In this document: piece by piece, positions 17,155 to 27,258 of the stretch
Layout: each line of letters opens with the position of its first letter
Position numbering within the stretch: the stretch's first letter is position 1
Translations under genes and position numbers: made by a program
Assembly: GCA_039814545.1 (NCBI GenBank)
Contig: JBCCBB010000001.1
Coordinates: 62,001 to 126,000 of the forward strand
Direction: 5' to 3'
Source: CALBPI01 sp039814545
GTDB lineage: Bacteria; Pseudomonadota; Gammaproteobacteria; Steroidobacterales; Woeseiaceae
DNA length: 64,000 nucleotides
The notes under the pieces: generated by a model
Databases searched by the model: none
Told to the model about the DNA's origin: nothing
The model's input: the letters and a program-made list of their open reading frames with translations, nothing else

Positions 17155-17368
17155 GTCATTGCGAGGGCCCACCGGCCCACGGCAACCTCCTAACGCCACA
17201 GCGCGATTCAACAGGACCGCAACCGGATGGAGATCGCCACGCCGGCTGCGCTGGCTCGCGATGACGGGCTTTGGCGGCGCCGGCTCCCTAGTGACGATCT
17301 ATAGAAACGCCGGCTCGTGATGACTCAACCGTCATTGCGAGGGCCCAAAGGGCCCGCGGCAATCTCGA
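17155..17368. repeat. Cluster of four extragenic palindromic repeat units
   Basis: The 257-base gap between suhB and secF contains a unit of about 36 bases with ends GTCATTGCGAG and GGCAATCTC around a hairpin. Units are at 17155-17190 (+), 17229-17265 (inverted, starting GGAGATCGCC and ending CGCGATGAC), 17293-17324 (inverted, partial) and 17331-17368 (+, core GGGCCCAAAGGGCCC). The alternation of orientation is typical of REP/BIME elements. They lie between convergent genes and could end both transcripts. No transposase of the REP type is in the window. Confidence 0.75.
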
Positions 17369-17383
17369 GACGCAGTCGCCCCG

Positions 17384-18322
17384 TCAAGGCAGCTCGTCGA
17401 TTTCATCGCCGTCGACAGGTTCCGGCGGCAACAAGTCTCGTGCACTGACACCCAGCTGCAACGCCACGGCGCTGGCCACATAGATCGACGAGTAGGTTCC
17501 GATCACGATGCCCGCGATCAACGCGATCGAGAACGATCGTACCGACTCACCACCCAGCACCAACAGCGCGGTCAACACGAGCAGTGTGGTCACACCCGTG
17601 ATAATCGTACGTGCGAGCATCTGATTGATCGAACGGTCGATCACACCATCAGACTCCTCGCCGCGCAGCGTGAGGAAGTTCTCTCGAATGCGGTCGAACA
17701 CGACAACGGTGTCGTTGAGCGAATACCCGATTACGGCTAGCAGCGCCGCAATAACCGACGAGTCGACTGGGAACTGGAACAGCGCGAACAGACCCACAGT
17801 AATGACCACGTCGTGCGCCAGCGCGGCCACGGCACCCGCCGAGAAACGCCACTGAAAGCGGAACATGATGTAGATGAAGATCATGATCAGCACGAAGATC
17901 ATGGCCAGGCTTCCGGCCTCGGCTACTTCCCCACCGATCTGCGGAAAGACGACAGAGAAGCTACGAGACTCGACGTCGGGGGCCGTCTGCTGCAAGACAC
18001 TCAGCAAGGCCTCGCGCAGCTCCGTGCCGTCGGACTCCTCGCTCGGCGGAATCCGAATCATGATGTCGCGCTGAGTGCCAAAATAAATCACCTGCGCATC
18101 GGTGTAGCCGGCGTCGGTGAGCTGCTTGCGCACAGCATCGACGTCAACAGACTCCGAATAGCCGGCCTCGAACTCCACACCGCCCGTGAACTCGATACCC
18201 AAGTTCAGGCCGTTGATGAGGAACGCGGCAATCGATCCGGCAATGGCGATCACGGACACAATCGTGGCCACGCCGCGGCGCGCCATGAACCGGAAGTGCG
18301 TTTCTTTGGACAGTACACGCAT
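17384..18322 (-). CDS. secF: Protein translocase subunit SecF
   Basis: SecF with SecD uses the proton gradient to help pull proteins through SecYEG. The 312-residue protein has six predicted membrane helices, with the first at about residues 17-37, a periplasmic loop containing IEFTGGVEFEAGY and a C-terminal group (SLNDTVVVFDRIRENF and the TTLLVLTALLVLGG helix). It lies three bases downstream of secD in the yajC-secD-secF order. Confidence 0.97.
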   Translation of the reverse strand: MRVLSKETHFRFMARRGVATIVSVIAIAGSIAAFLINGLNLGIEFTGGVEFEAGYSESVDVDAVRKQLTDAGYTDAQVIYFGTQRDIMIRIPPSEESDGTELREALLSVLQQTAPDVESRSFSVVFPQIGGEVAEAGSLAMIFVLIMIFIYIMFRFQWRFSAGAVAALAHDVVITVGLFALFQFPVDSSVIAALLAVIGYSLNDTVVVFDRIRENFLTLRGEESDGVIDRSINQMLARTIITGVTTLLVLTALLVLGGESVRSFSIALIAGIVIGTYSSIYVASAVALQLGVSARDLLPPEPVDGDEIDELP

Positions 18323-18325
18323 GAC

Positions 18326-20131
<1,806 letters not shown>

Positions 20132-20154
20132 GGCCTAGTCCAGGTTCGTGAGGC

Positions 20155-20484
20155 TCAGGCGGCGTCGAACGTGCCCTTCGGCAGAACAGCCGTCACTGTC
20201 TGGCGTTGCACTTTGAGCTGGACGTTGTCGGCAAAGTCGACCGTCAGGAACTGCTCACTCGTGTCGCGGACAATGCCAATCAAACCGCCCGAGGTCAGGA
20301 CCTCGTCGCCAGGCTGAATGTTCGAGACGAGCTCGCGGTGCTGCTTCTGGCGCTTCTGCTGCGGACGAATGAGCAGAAACCAGAACGCGACGAACAGAAT
20401 GATCATGGGCAGGAAGAAGCCAAGCGGGCTTTGCTGCGGCTGGGCTGCCCCCTGCGCCCAGGCGTCACTGATCAAGAATTCCAT
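20155..20484 (-). CDS. yajC: Preprotein translocase accessory subunit YajC
   Basis: A small inner-membrane protein of the SecDF-YajC complex. The 109-residue protein starts MEFLISDAWAQ and has one helix (about residues 21-40, FFLPMIILFVAFWFLLIRP) followed by a basic stretch and the conserved DEVLTSGGLIGIV. I chose the ATG at 20484, preceded by AAGGTG; ten residues more are open upstream but are not conserved in the family. The gene lies between tgt and secD, the standard order. Confidence 0.95.
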   Translation of the reverse strand: MEFLISDAWAQGAAQPQQSPLGFFLPMIILFVAFWFLLIRPQQKRQKQHRELVSNIQPGDEVLTSGGLIGIVRDTSEQFLTVDFADNVQLKVQRQTVTAVLPKGTFDAA

Positions 20485-20587
20485 CTTGCACCTTTGCTGT
20501 GTCCGCCCGCGCAAAAACGGGCTGTTCGGATCGATCTCGGGGCGCGCTCGGCCAAATCAAGCACGCGAGCCCGATTGCGGGCGCGAA

Positions 20588-21724
20588 TTATGCCACAGAC
20601 TCCCGGCCACACTCGGCGGAAGCGAGGAATTCTGTCGCGAATTGCGCGAAGCGACCCGCCTCGAGGGCCGTGCGGATCCGGAGCATGAGCTGCTCGTAGT
20701 AGTGGACGTTGTGCAAGGACATGAGCTCGTGGCCCAGTAGCTCGTTGCAGGTGTACAGATGACGTAGGTAGGCGCGGGAGTAGTTCTGGCAGGTATAGCA
20801 GGAGCAGTTGGGGTCGAGCGGGCCCGTGTCGTTACGGTGCTTGGCGTTCTTGATCTTGACCGTGCCCTGGCTTGTAAACAGATAGCCGTTGCGGCCATGA
20901 CGCGTCGGCATGACGCAGTCGAACATGTCGACACCACGGGCCACGGCCGTGACGATATCTGCCGGCGTCCCGACACCCATGAGGTAGCGTGGCGCCAACT
21001 CGGGTAACTTGCCGGCCAGGCCATCAAGCACGGCGACGCGTTCGGGCTCGCTTTCACCGACTGACAGCCCACCAATCGCGTAGCCGTCAAAGCCAATGGA
21101 TTCAAGCCCGGCCAATGACTCGCTGCGGAGGTCGTCGTACATGCCACCCTGAATGATGCCGAACAGCGCGTCCCCACGATCCGGCTCATCAGCCTTGAGC
21201 ATATCGAAGGCATCGCGGCTGCGTTGCGCCCAGCGCAGCGACAGCTGCATGGAGCGCTCCGCCTCATCGGCGGTGGCCGGGTGCGGCGTGCACTCGTCGA
21301 ACACCATTGTGATGTCCGCGCCCAGATCGTGCTGCACGGACATCGAGCGCTCGGGCGTCAGCATGATGCGGTCGCCATTTACGGGCGAGGCAAAGGTCAC
21401 GCCCTCCTCGCTGACCTTGCGCAGCTCCGCGAGGCTAAACACCTGGAAGCCGCCCGAGTCCGTAAGAATAGGGCCCTGCCAATTCATGAAGTCGTGCAGG
21501 CTGCCGTGAGCGCGGATGACCTCGGTCCCCGGACGCAGCATGAGGTGGAACGTGTTGCCCAGCAGGACTTGCGCGCCTGTACCCGCGACTTCTTCGGGCC
21601 GTAGCGCCTTGACCGTGCCGTAGGTGCCCACAGGCATGAACGCCGGCGTGTCGACCACGCCGCGCGCGAATTCGAGCTGGCCACGCCGGGCGAATCCCTC
21701 CCGAGTCGAAACCGAGAACTTCAT
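20588..21724 (-). CDS. tgt: tRNA-guanine transglycosylase (queuosine)
   Basis: Tgt swaps guanine 34 for preQ1 in tRNAs with GUN anticodons. The 378-residue protein has the nucleophile region DSGGFQVFSL (Asp at about 90), the second Asp in FDCVMPTRHGRNG and the zinc site CSCYTCQNYSRAYLRHL. It overlaps the queA stop by four bases (ATGA), so the two queuosine genes are translationally coupled. A 103-base gap separates it from yajC. Confidence 0.97.
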   Translation of the reverse strand: MKFSVSTREGFARRGQLEFARGVVDTPAFMPVGTYGTVKALRPEEVAGTGAQVLLGNTFHLMLRPGTEVIRAHGSLHDFMNWQGPILTDSGGFQVFSLAELRKVSEEGVTFASPVNGDRIMLTPERSMSVQHDLGADITMVFDECTPHPATADEAERSMQLSLRWAQRSRDAFDMLKADEPDRGDALFGIIQGGMYDDLRSESLAGLESIGFDGYAIGGLSVGESEPERVAVLDGLAGKLPELAPRYLMGVGTPADIVTAVARGVDMFDCVMPTRHGRNGYLFTSQGTVKIKNAKHRNDTGPLDPNCSCYTCQNYSRAYLRHLYTCNELLGHELMSLHNVHYYEQLMLRIRTALEAGRFAQFATEFLASAECGRESVA

Positions 21725-22770
21725 GCGTCGGACTCCGACGGCCAGATCAACATGGCGTCACCGTAGCTGAAAAAGCGGTACTGCTCGCGCACAGCGTGCG
21801 AATAGGCCGCGAGAATACGATCGCGCCCCGCAAGCGCGGCAACCAGCATCATGAGCGAGGACTTAGGCAGGTGGAAGTTCGTGATCAGACCGTCCACGGC
21901 GCGGAACCGATAACCGGGGCGGATGAACAGTCGCGTCTCACCCGTAAACGGCGCAAGCCGGCCGTTCGCAGCCGCGGTCTCAAGCGCACGCAGGCTTGTC
22001 GTGCCGACGGCGATGACGCGCCTCCCGCGCGCGCGGGTTGCCGCAACGGCATCACAAACGGCGTCGCTCACCTCAAGCCACTCGGCATGCAGCTCGCCGG
22101 CCTCAAGCGCCGTATCGTCGAGCGGCTGAAAGGTGCCCGCTGCCACGTGCAGTGTTACGAAGGCCCGTTGTACGCCCTGCGCCTCGAGTGTCGCGAACAG
22201 TGCGTCATCGAAGTGCAAGCCCGCCGTTGGTGCGGCAACGGCACCCGGGTGTCGCGCGTAGACGGTCTGGTAGCGCTCCCGGTCTGCGGCCGTATCGGGG
22301 CGATCGATATAGGGCGGCAGCGGCATGTGCCCGCAGGCGTCCAGCACCGCTGTCACGTCAGCATCGAAGCTCAGAGAAAAGAAGCGTCCGTCGCGGCCGT
22401 CCACAGTCGCCCGCGCTCGCACCGCGCCGGTCTCGTCCACGACCTCAATCTCCCCACCCGCTTTGGGCGCCTTGCTGCTGCGCACCTGCGCCCAGGCGTG
22501 GCGCGGGCCATCGACGCGCTCGATGAGCAACTCGGCCTTGCCGCCGCTGTACTTGCGACCAAACAGCCGTGCGGGAATGACGCGTGTGTCGTTGAGCACC
22601 AGCAGGTCGCTGGGCGCCAGCAACCCGGGAAGGTCCGAGAAATGCAGGTCGCCTCGCGTACCATCCGCGGCTATGTGCAGCAACCGACTCGCGGTGCGCG
22701 CGGCCGCCGGCTGCCGGGCAATAAGCGCGTCGGGCAGCTCGAAATCAAAGTCGTCGGGGCGCATCGGCAC
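21721..22770 (-). CDS. queA: S-adenosylmethionine:tRNA ribosyltransferase-isomerase QueA
   Basis: QueA builds epoxyqueuosine on preQ1-modified tRNA using the ribosyl part of SAM. The 349-residue protein begins RPDDFDFELPDALIARQPA and has DTRVIPARLFG, GHMPLPPYIDRPD, AAPTAGLHFDD and the C-terminal ITNFHLPKSSLMMLVAA. Start could be either of two Met codons two residues apart. It heads the queA-tgt-yajC-secDF array. Confidence 0.97.
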   Translation of the reverse strand: MPMRPDDFDFELPDALIARQPAAARTASRLLHIAADGTRGDLHFSDLPGLLAPSDLLVLNDTRVIPARLFGRKYSGGKAELLIERVDGPRHAWAQVRSSKAPKAGGEIEVVDETGAVRARATVDGRDGRFFSLSFDADVTAVLDACGHMPLPPYIDRPDTAADRERYQTVYARHPGAVAAPTAGLHFDDALFATLEAQGVQRAFVTLHVAAGTFQPLDDTALEAGELHAEWLEVSDAVCDAVAATRARGRRVIAVGTTSLRALETAAANGRLAPFTGETRLFIRPGYRFRAVDGLITNFHLPKSSLMMLVAALAGRDRILAAYSHAVREQYRFFSYGDAMLIWPSESDA

Positions 22771-22813
22771 ACAGGGTAGCAGAGCCCGCGGCAGTCACAG
22801 ACCCAGCGCCACG

Positions 22814-22850
22814 AAAAAGCGCCACGCCCCGGGAGAGGAGCGTGGCGCTT
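22814..22850 (-). terminator. Rho-independent terminator of the sigma/anti-sigma/PDZ operon
   Basis: On the minus strand AAGCGCCACGC and GCGTGGCGCTT form an 11-base perfect stem with an 11-base loop, followed directly by TTTCG, so that five T residues end the stem. It lies 18 bases downstream of the PDZ gene and before queA. Confidence 0.8.
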
Positions 22851-22867
22851 CAGGCGGGTGACGGAGA

Positions 22868-23935
22868 TCAGTTGGCGCTGCGTGGCGCGATGTGGACCTC
22901 GTCAACGTCTTTCAAATCCCAGAACAGACCGTTGTTGCTGCCAACGCGCTCAGGCACCTCAATCTCGATGGTGCGACGACGACCGTCACGAACGATCTCA
23001 ACTTCGAGCGCTTCGCCCTCGTCGTAGCTTCTGAGAATCCGCATCGCGTGGCTGACATCGGCGGGCTTGCGACCGCCAATCTCACGAATCACATCGCCGT
23101 CCTCGAATCCGAGATCCTCTGACTCGGGCGCGCGCACCACGAGCAGACCGTCATCGGCCTTGAAGTACTTGCCGAGTCGCGGCGTCAGTTCCACAAGTTC
23201 CATGCTCGACCAGGGCGAGTCGCTGGAGAGAAACAGGAAGCGCTGGGCATCGCCCAGATTGCGCTCTCCGATCACGCGGGCACGCTCCACCATTTCAAGC
23301 GCGCGCAGGTTCTCGGCGTTGGCGCGCTCGACTACGCGGAAGTCGAAATCCTGCTGGCCCGTCGAAAACGCAAATACGTTCGGGGCGAATGCGGCGTCGG
23401 TCAACGTGACATCAGCGCCCTGGGCTTTACCGTCTCGTGTGAAGCGCAGCGGGAAGGAATCGCCCTCCTCGGCATCGCGCAGCCGCTCGCCGATGAGCTC
23501 CACGGCCTCGACGGCACTTCGGTCGCTGAGATCGTCACCGGCAAAGCCAATGAGCACGTCGCCCGACTTGATGCCTGCCTCTGCAGCCGCGCTGCCGGGT
23601 GCGACGCCCACAATCTTGACGCCACTGGTTTCGCGCTTGCCCGACGAATCCGTCGACTCCTCGGTCGCGAGCGACAGGCCCAGTTTGGGACCCGACTGCG
23701 CCGACACCAGACGCTCCGTGATGATCACAGACTCGGGCGACATGTCGCGGGATAGACGCGCCACTTCCTGCGCAGCCGCCTGCAAACGCCGCTCCGCCTC
23801 CTTGAGACGCGCCTCGCGTTCGGCCAACGGTGCCTCGGGTGCTTCCGGTGGCTTGGGCGCCTGCTGCGCCAGCAGCGGGCCGGCCAGACACAGCGCCAGC
23901 GCCGTCGTCAGCAGATGGTGTTTCTTGCCTGTCAT
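22868..23935 (-). CDS. Periplasmic double-PDZ domain protein
   Basis: A 355-residue exported protein of unassigned function. It has a Sec signal peptide (about residues 1-23, LTTALALCLAGPLLAQQ), a Pro/Glu-rich then coiled-coil segment (residues 28-65, LAEREARLKEAERRLQ) and a first PDZ domain at about 75-175 (GVKIVGVAPGSAAAEAGI, GDVLIGFAG). A second PDZ domain lies at about 250-335 (LGFEDGDVIREIGGRKP). No protease domain is present, so it is not a DegP-type enzyme. It is the third gene after an ECF sigma factor and a putative anti-sigma factor and ends at a good terminator. I infer a role as sensor or scaffold in that envelope-stress unit, or as its target. Confidence 0.75.
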   Translation of the reverse strand: MTGKKHHLLTTALALCLAGPLLAQQAPKPPEAPEAPLAEREARLKEAERRLQAAAQEVARLSRDMSPESVIITERLVSAQSGPKLGLSLATEESTDSSGKRETSGVKIVGVAPGSAAAEAGIKSGDVLIGFAGDDLSDRSAVEAVELIGERLRDAEEGDSFPLRFTRDGKAQGADVTLTDAAFAPNVFAFSTGQQDFDFRVVERANAENLRALEMVERARVIGERNLGDAQRFLFLSSDSPWSSMELVELTPRLGKYFKADDGLLVVRAPESEDLGFEDGDVIREIGGRKPADVSHAMRILRSYDEGEALEVEIVRDGRRRTIEIEVPERVGSNNGLFWDLKDVDEVHIAPRSAN

Positions 23936-23988
23936 CGTTCCAACTCCATACCGTTATGTGTTCGGGCCGTGCTGCGCGTCTTCTGACA

Positions 23989-24561
23989 TCACAGCGACAC
24001 GACCGTGGCCGGTTGCGCGTGCAGCGACACCAGCGTGCTCATGAGTCCAACCCGCTCGCGCCAGAGCGCCGTGCGGCCCGTCTCGTCAACCTTCGTCCCG
24101 GAACCGCTGAGCTGCGCATCGATAAGCGCCACTCGATCCTCCAGTGCCGTGATCGTGCTGGCCGTGCCCACACGCTGAACCCGGCCGCGCTGTGGCACGG
24201 TGTCGAGCACCGACTCGAGATAGGCCGACCGCGCCATGAGCGTATCGATACTGGGACCTGCCACGGCGACAGCGGTGCGCTCGGTCGGGGTCTCTACGGC
24301 TGCCACGGGCTGTGTAACGGGCCCCACCTGCGGCCCCAGCTTCGGCCAGATCACCCACACGGCCAGCGCCACACTTGCGGCCAGCGCGAACCGCGCGACG
24401 GTCCGGGCGCGCAAGGGTTGCTGTTCAACACTCGGCGCATCATCCAGAAGCGCGTCGAGTCGCGCTGTCACGGCGCGGGACGGCGCGAGCTGTGGCAGCT
24501 CGCGCAAAGCATCGCGCACGGCGTCAGGCTCACGCCCCGGACGTGTCGTGTCGTCATTCAT
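23989..24561 (-). CDS. Putative membrane-bound anti-sigma factor
   Basis: A 190-residue protein with a cytoplasmic N-terminus (about residues 1-55), one transmembrane helix (57-73, RFALAASVALAVWVIWP) and a periplasmic tail with a coiled-coil-like segment (TITALEDRVALIDAQLS). No HxxxCxxC zinc motif of the ZAS class is present. I call it an anti-sigma factor from topology and position only. The ATG at 24561 overlaps the sigma-factor stop (ATGA), and a start three codons earlier is possible. The PDZ gene follows after 53 bases. Confidence 0.6.
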   Translation of the reverse strand: MNDDTTRPGREPDAVRDALRELPQLAPSRAVTARLDALLDDAPSVEQQPLRARTVARFALAASVALAVWVIWPKLGPQVGPVTQPVAAVETPTERTAVAVAGPSIDTLMARSAYLESVLDTVPQRGRVQRVGTASTITALEDRVALIDAQLSGSGTKVDETGRTALWRERVGLMSTLVSLHAQPATVVSL

Positions 24562-25142
24562 GCGATACACCTCGTATCCAGTGTGGCCGCGGGCGCCGGT
24601 GCCGCCACGGCCGTGTCGAGCCAGCGCCGGAGTTCGGCACGGGCACGCGACAGACAGCTCTTTGAGTAGCTCTCAGTCTTGCCTGTCAGGTCAGCAATCT
24701 CGCGGTGGGTGTAACCCTCAACGTCGTAGAGCCAGACCACGACGCGATGCGATTCGTTGAGCCTGCCCAACGCGTCACCCAGGTCGCGGGCCAGGCCCAG
24801 TTGCTCCGTCGCATCGCGGGAAGGCTCATGGGTCTCGTCGAGAGCCGTGGCCCGGCGCTGCCATGCCGAACGGAAAAACATCATGCAGCGGGAGACCGCA
24901 ATGGTGCGAACCCAGGTGGCCAGCGACGCCTCGCCGCGAAACTCGGGCAGGTGGCGCAGCACCTCCACGAAGGTCTCCTGAGTCAGGTCTTCCGCCGTCG
25001 CCTGCGACTGACAGAGCCGATAGCACAACGTGTACACGGGACTCGCCAGCTGGCGGCAGACGAGGTCCAGCGCACGCCGATCACCGCGCTGGGCGCGCGT
25101 GACAATGGCGGTGTCGAAATTGAGGCCAGCAAACCCACTCAT
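24558..25142 (-). CDS. ECF-type RNA polymerase sigma factor
   Basis: A 194-residue sigma-70 family group 4 factor. Region 2 (about residues 20-90) contains ALDLVCRQLASPVYTLCYRL, the QATAEDLTQETFVEVLRH motif and ATWVRTIAVSRC. Region 4 (about 125-175) contains LNESHRVVVWLYDVEGYTHR and a helix-turn-helix (IADLTGKTESYSKSCLSRAR). It is the first gene of a three-gene operon with a membrane anti-sigma candidate and a periplasmic PDZ protein, suggesting an envelope signal. Many such units self-activate, but I could not recognise the promoter in the 118 bases before it. Confidence 0.9.
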   Translation of the reverse strand: MSGFAGLNFDTAIVTRAQRGDRRALDLVCRQLASPVYTLCYRLCQSQATAEDLTQETFVEVLRHLPEFRGEASLATWVRTIAVSRCMMFFRSAWQRRATALDETHEPSRDATEQLGLARDLGDALGRLNESHRVVVWLYDVEGYTHREIADLTGKTESYSKSCLSRARAELRRWLDTAVAAPAPAATLDTRCIA

Positions 25143-25237
25143 GCCCGTTTAGATGCGTTAAGGCGGTAAAGGGTCGCAGACTGCCACAAAAAAAATGCCG
25201 CCATCGCGCCGACGCGGCACCACGCGGGCGTTTGGGC

Positions 25238-25243
25238 TACAAT
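25238..25243 (+). promoter_or_regulatory. Candidate -10 box for tRNA-Leu
   Basis: TACAAT lies 18 bases before the tRNA 5' end, a spacing that would give a leader of about 12 bases. No clear -35 is seen. The stretch 25143-25237 holds no other feature that I recognise apart from an A8 run near 25188. Confidence 0.4.
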
Positions 25244-25261
25244 CCCTGCGCTGTCAGGTAC

Positions 25262-25348
25262 GCCAGAGTGGTGGAATTGGTAGACACGAGGGATTCAAAA
25301 TCCCTTGCCAGCAATGGCGTGTCGGTTCGAGTCCGACCTCTGGTACCA
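25262..25348 (+). tRNA. tRNA-Leu (anticodon CAA)
   Basis: An 87-base class II tRNA. The anticodon stem AGGGA/TCCCT encloses the loop TTCAAAA, giving anticodon CAA (reads UUG). The T arm is GTCGG-TTCGAGT-CCGAC, the long variable arm has GCCA/TGGC, the discriminator is A and CCA is encoded. The acceptor stem pairs GCCAGAG with CTCTGGT, so pair 1:72 would be G-U rather than G-C. Confidence 0.95.
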
Positions 25349-25400
25349 ACAGCTCACACAGACGACCTCCGGGCCCTGACCGGGCTTGCACAGGATTCGC

Positions 25401-25949
25401 ATGAAACTCCCGATGAACTACTGCTCCAACTGTGGCCACGCAGTGGGTCGCGCCGTGCCCGAGGGCGATACCCACGAGCGCTGGGTCTGCCCCAACTGCG
25501 GCATGATCCACTACCAGAACCCCAAGATCGTCGTGGGCTGCGTGCCTGAGCGCGACGGTCAGATACTCCTGTGCAAACGCGCCATCGAGCCGCGCCACGG
25601 TTACTGGACGGTACCCGCGGGTTTCATGGAGCTTGAGGAAACCATGGCCGAGGGCGCTGCCCGCGAGACCATGGAAGAGGCCTGTGCCGAGGTCGAGATC
25701 GGCCACCTGTTTGCGGCCGTCGACGTACCCCAAGCCGGACAGGTCCACGTGTTCTACACGGCCAAGCTCATTTCCGACTTCGCACCGGGACCGGAGTCGC
25801 TGGAGACGGCGATGTATGCGCCCGAAAACATCCCCTGGGACGATATCGCCTTCCCGAGCGGCCGCTTTGCATTGGAAAAGTGGATCGAGGACGGGGGCCG
25901 CAACAATGGCGTCCACGCCTACACTGCGCGGCGCCGGCTCATTGGGTGA
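25401..25949 (+). CDS. NUDIX hydrolase with N-terminal zinc ribbon
   Basis: A 182-residue cytoplasmic pyrophosphohydrolase. The N-terminus carries a zinc-ribbon pattern (YCSNCG and WVCPNCG). The Nudix box runs from GFMELEETMAEGAARETMEEA to about residue 93, with Gly and REtmEEa residues intact, and the preceding sheet is HGYWTVPAG. NudC-like NAD or ADP-ribose pyrophosphatases share this layout, but the substrate cannot be read from the sequence. The ATG at 25401 follows AGGATTCGC; an ATG four codons later is possible. It follows tRNA-Leu and precedes fdxA by 58 bases. Confidence 0.88.
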   Translation: MKLPMNYCSNCGHAVGRAVPEGDTHERWVCPNCGMIHYQNPKIVVGCVPERDGQILLCKRAIEPRHGYWTVPAGFMELEETMAEGAARETMEEACAEVEIGHLFAAVDVPQAGQVHVFYTAKLISDFAPGPESLETAMYAPENIPWDDIAFPSGRFALEKWIEDGGRNNGVHAYTARRRLIG

Positions 25950-26007
25950 ATTCAGCGCCGAGGCACGCTAAGCTCCGCGCTCAGACCAGACAGAGGACCG
26001 ACCAACA

Positions 26008-26331
26008 ATGACTTTCGTGGTGACCGAATCCTGCATCAAGTGCAAGTACACCGACTGTGTCGAGGTGTGCCCCGTCGATTGCTTCCACGAAGGTCCGAAC
26101 TTCCTCGTCATCGACCCCGATGAGTGCATCGACTGCACGCTCTGCGAACCGGAGTGCCCCGTCGAGGCGATCTACTCTGAGGACGAAGTCCCGGCCGGCC
26201 AGGAGCACTTCCTGGAGATCAATGCCGAGCTCTCAGCACAGTGGCCCGTGATCACCGAGGCCAAGGAACCGCCGGCCGACGCCGACGACTGGAAAGACGT
26301 TGACGGCAAGGAGCAGCACCTGGAACGGTGA
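26008..26331 (+). CDS. fdxA: Seven-iron ferredoxin FdxA
   Basis: A 107-residue low-potential electron carrier with one [3Fe-4S] and one [4Fe-4S] cluster. The N-terminal cysteines follow SCIKCKYTDCVEVCPVDC and the second set DECIDCTLCEPECPVEA, the usual Azotobacter-type arrangement in which one ligand is missing from the first cluster. The acidic C-terminal tail (PADADDWKDVDGK) is typical. The ATG follows GAGGA. The gene is convergent with dsbC across a hairpin. Confidence 0.95.
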   Translation: MTFVVTESCIKCKYTDCVEVCPVDCFHEGPNFLVIDPDECIDCTLCEPECPVEAIYSEDEVPAGQEHFLEINAELSAQWPVITEAKEPPADADDWKDVDGKEQHLER

Positions 26332-26337
26332 TGCCGT

Positions 26338-26356
26338 GCGCCGCCGACTGCGGCGC
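26338..26356. terminator. Hairpin between fdxA and dsbC
   Basis: GCGCCGC and GCGGCGC form a 7-base perfect stem with a 5-base loop, between convergent genes. There is no T run on either side, so any termination would be factor-assisted. Confidence 0.45.
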
Positions 26357-26369
26357 GCCACCGCGGGGA

Positions 26370-27113
26370 CTAGCGCTTGCTGACTGTGGGTGTGTTCGCC
26401 AACAGGGCAGCCAATTCCTGAGCGGGTTTGTAACCCGGAATAAACTGGCCCGTGCCTGTGACGATGGCCGGGGTGCCACCGACGCCCAGTCGTAATCCCG
26501 CTTCGAAGTGACGCATCACCATTGAGGTGTCGCAACCCTTGGGCTTGGCCGGAAGGCTCTGGTCGGTCTTTGCGCGCGTCAGTGCGTCATTCCGATCTTC
26601 GGCGCACCACACCTGCTCGGCCTTGCGCCAGTTTTCGGAGCCCGGTCCGCCACGCGGCCAGAGCAGGTAACGCACCGCGATACCCAGATCGTTGTAGGCC
26701 TGCATATCTTTGTGCAGCTCGCGACACCAGCCGCAATCTACATCCGTAAATACGGTGATGGTGTACTTGGGGTCCTTGGGTGCAAAGGTGACGCCAAGCC
26801 CATCATTAAACTCAGACAACAGATCGACACGGCCCGCTGCTGCCGCGTCCTGGGTCAGGTTGCGGTCGGATTCGAGGTCAATGAGGTCGCCGCGCATGAG
26901 AAAACGGCCGTCTTCGGTCAGGTAGGCCACCATAGGACCTTGACGCACCTGGACGACACCCGGCAACGGCGTCTTGTAAATCTCGTCGGCTTGCAGATTC
27001 GGAAATTTGCTCGCCAACGACTCGCGGACCGCCTCAAACGCATCGTCAGCCGCGACGTTAGCCGCCGTGGCAGTCAGAAGGAGCAGGAGTGCGGTTCGGA
27101 GCAAGGTCGACAT
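26370..27113 (-). CDS. dsbC: Thiol:disulfide isomerase DsbC
   Basis: A periplasmic dimeric disulfide isomerase. The 247-residue protein has a Sec signal (about residues 1-22, LLRTALLLLLTATAANVAA), the N-terminal dimerisation domain and a thioredoxin domain with active site VDCGWC (E. coli DsbC has CGYC) and the cis-Pro in VGGTPAIV. The second Cys pair (VWCAED, KGCDTS) matches DsbC. No dsbD is nearby. The gene is convergent with fdxA and downstream of xerD. Confidence 0.93.
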   Translation of the reverse strand: MSTLLRTALLLLLTATAANVAADDAFEAVRESLASKFPNLQADEIYKTPLPGVVQVRQGPMVAYLTEDGRFLMRGDLIDLESDRNLTQDAAAAGRVDLLSEFNDGLGVTFAPKDPKYTITVFTDVDCGWCRELHKDMQAYNDLGIAVRYLLWPRGGPGSENWRKAEQVWCAEDRNDALTRAKTDQSLPAKPKGCDTSMVMRHFEAGLRLGVGGTPAIVTGTGQFIPGYKPAQELAALLANTPTVSKR

Positions 27114-27215
27114 GGCGGAGTCTCAAATCAGGTCTTACGAGGCGGGGACGTCAGGCCGCGCGGATACTCCCACGCAAGCGCATCACCCGCAAGCACGGGT
27201 CGTTAGTGTAGACCA

Positions 27216-27243
27216 CGGCAGCCAGTGATTTGTTTCACTGCCG
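27216..27243 (-). terminator. Hairpin downstream of xerD
   Basis: CAGTGA/TCACTG forms a 6-base stem around a T/G-rich loop, extended by CGG/CCG over a bulge. It lies 16 bases after the xerD stop and could end its transcript. The rest of the 145-base gap to dsbC shows nothing clear. Confidence 0.4.
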
Positions 27244-27258
27244 GCGCCTGGCGCCCGG

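Noticed and set aside
25183..25200. A8 run before tRNA-Leu as a terminator of a gene upstream
   Set aside because: No stem precedes it and the neighbouring sigma-factor gene is transcribed away from it.
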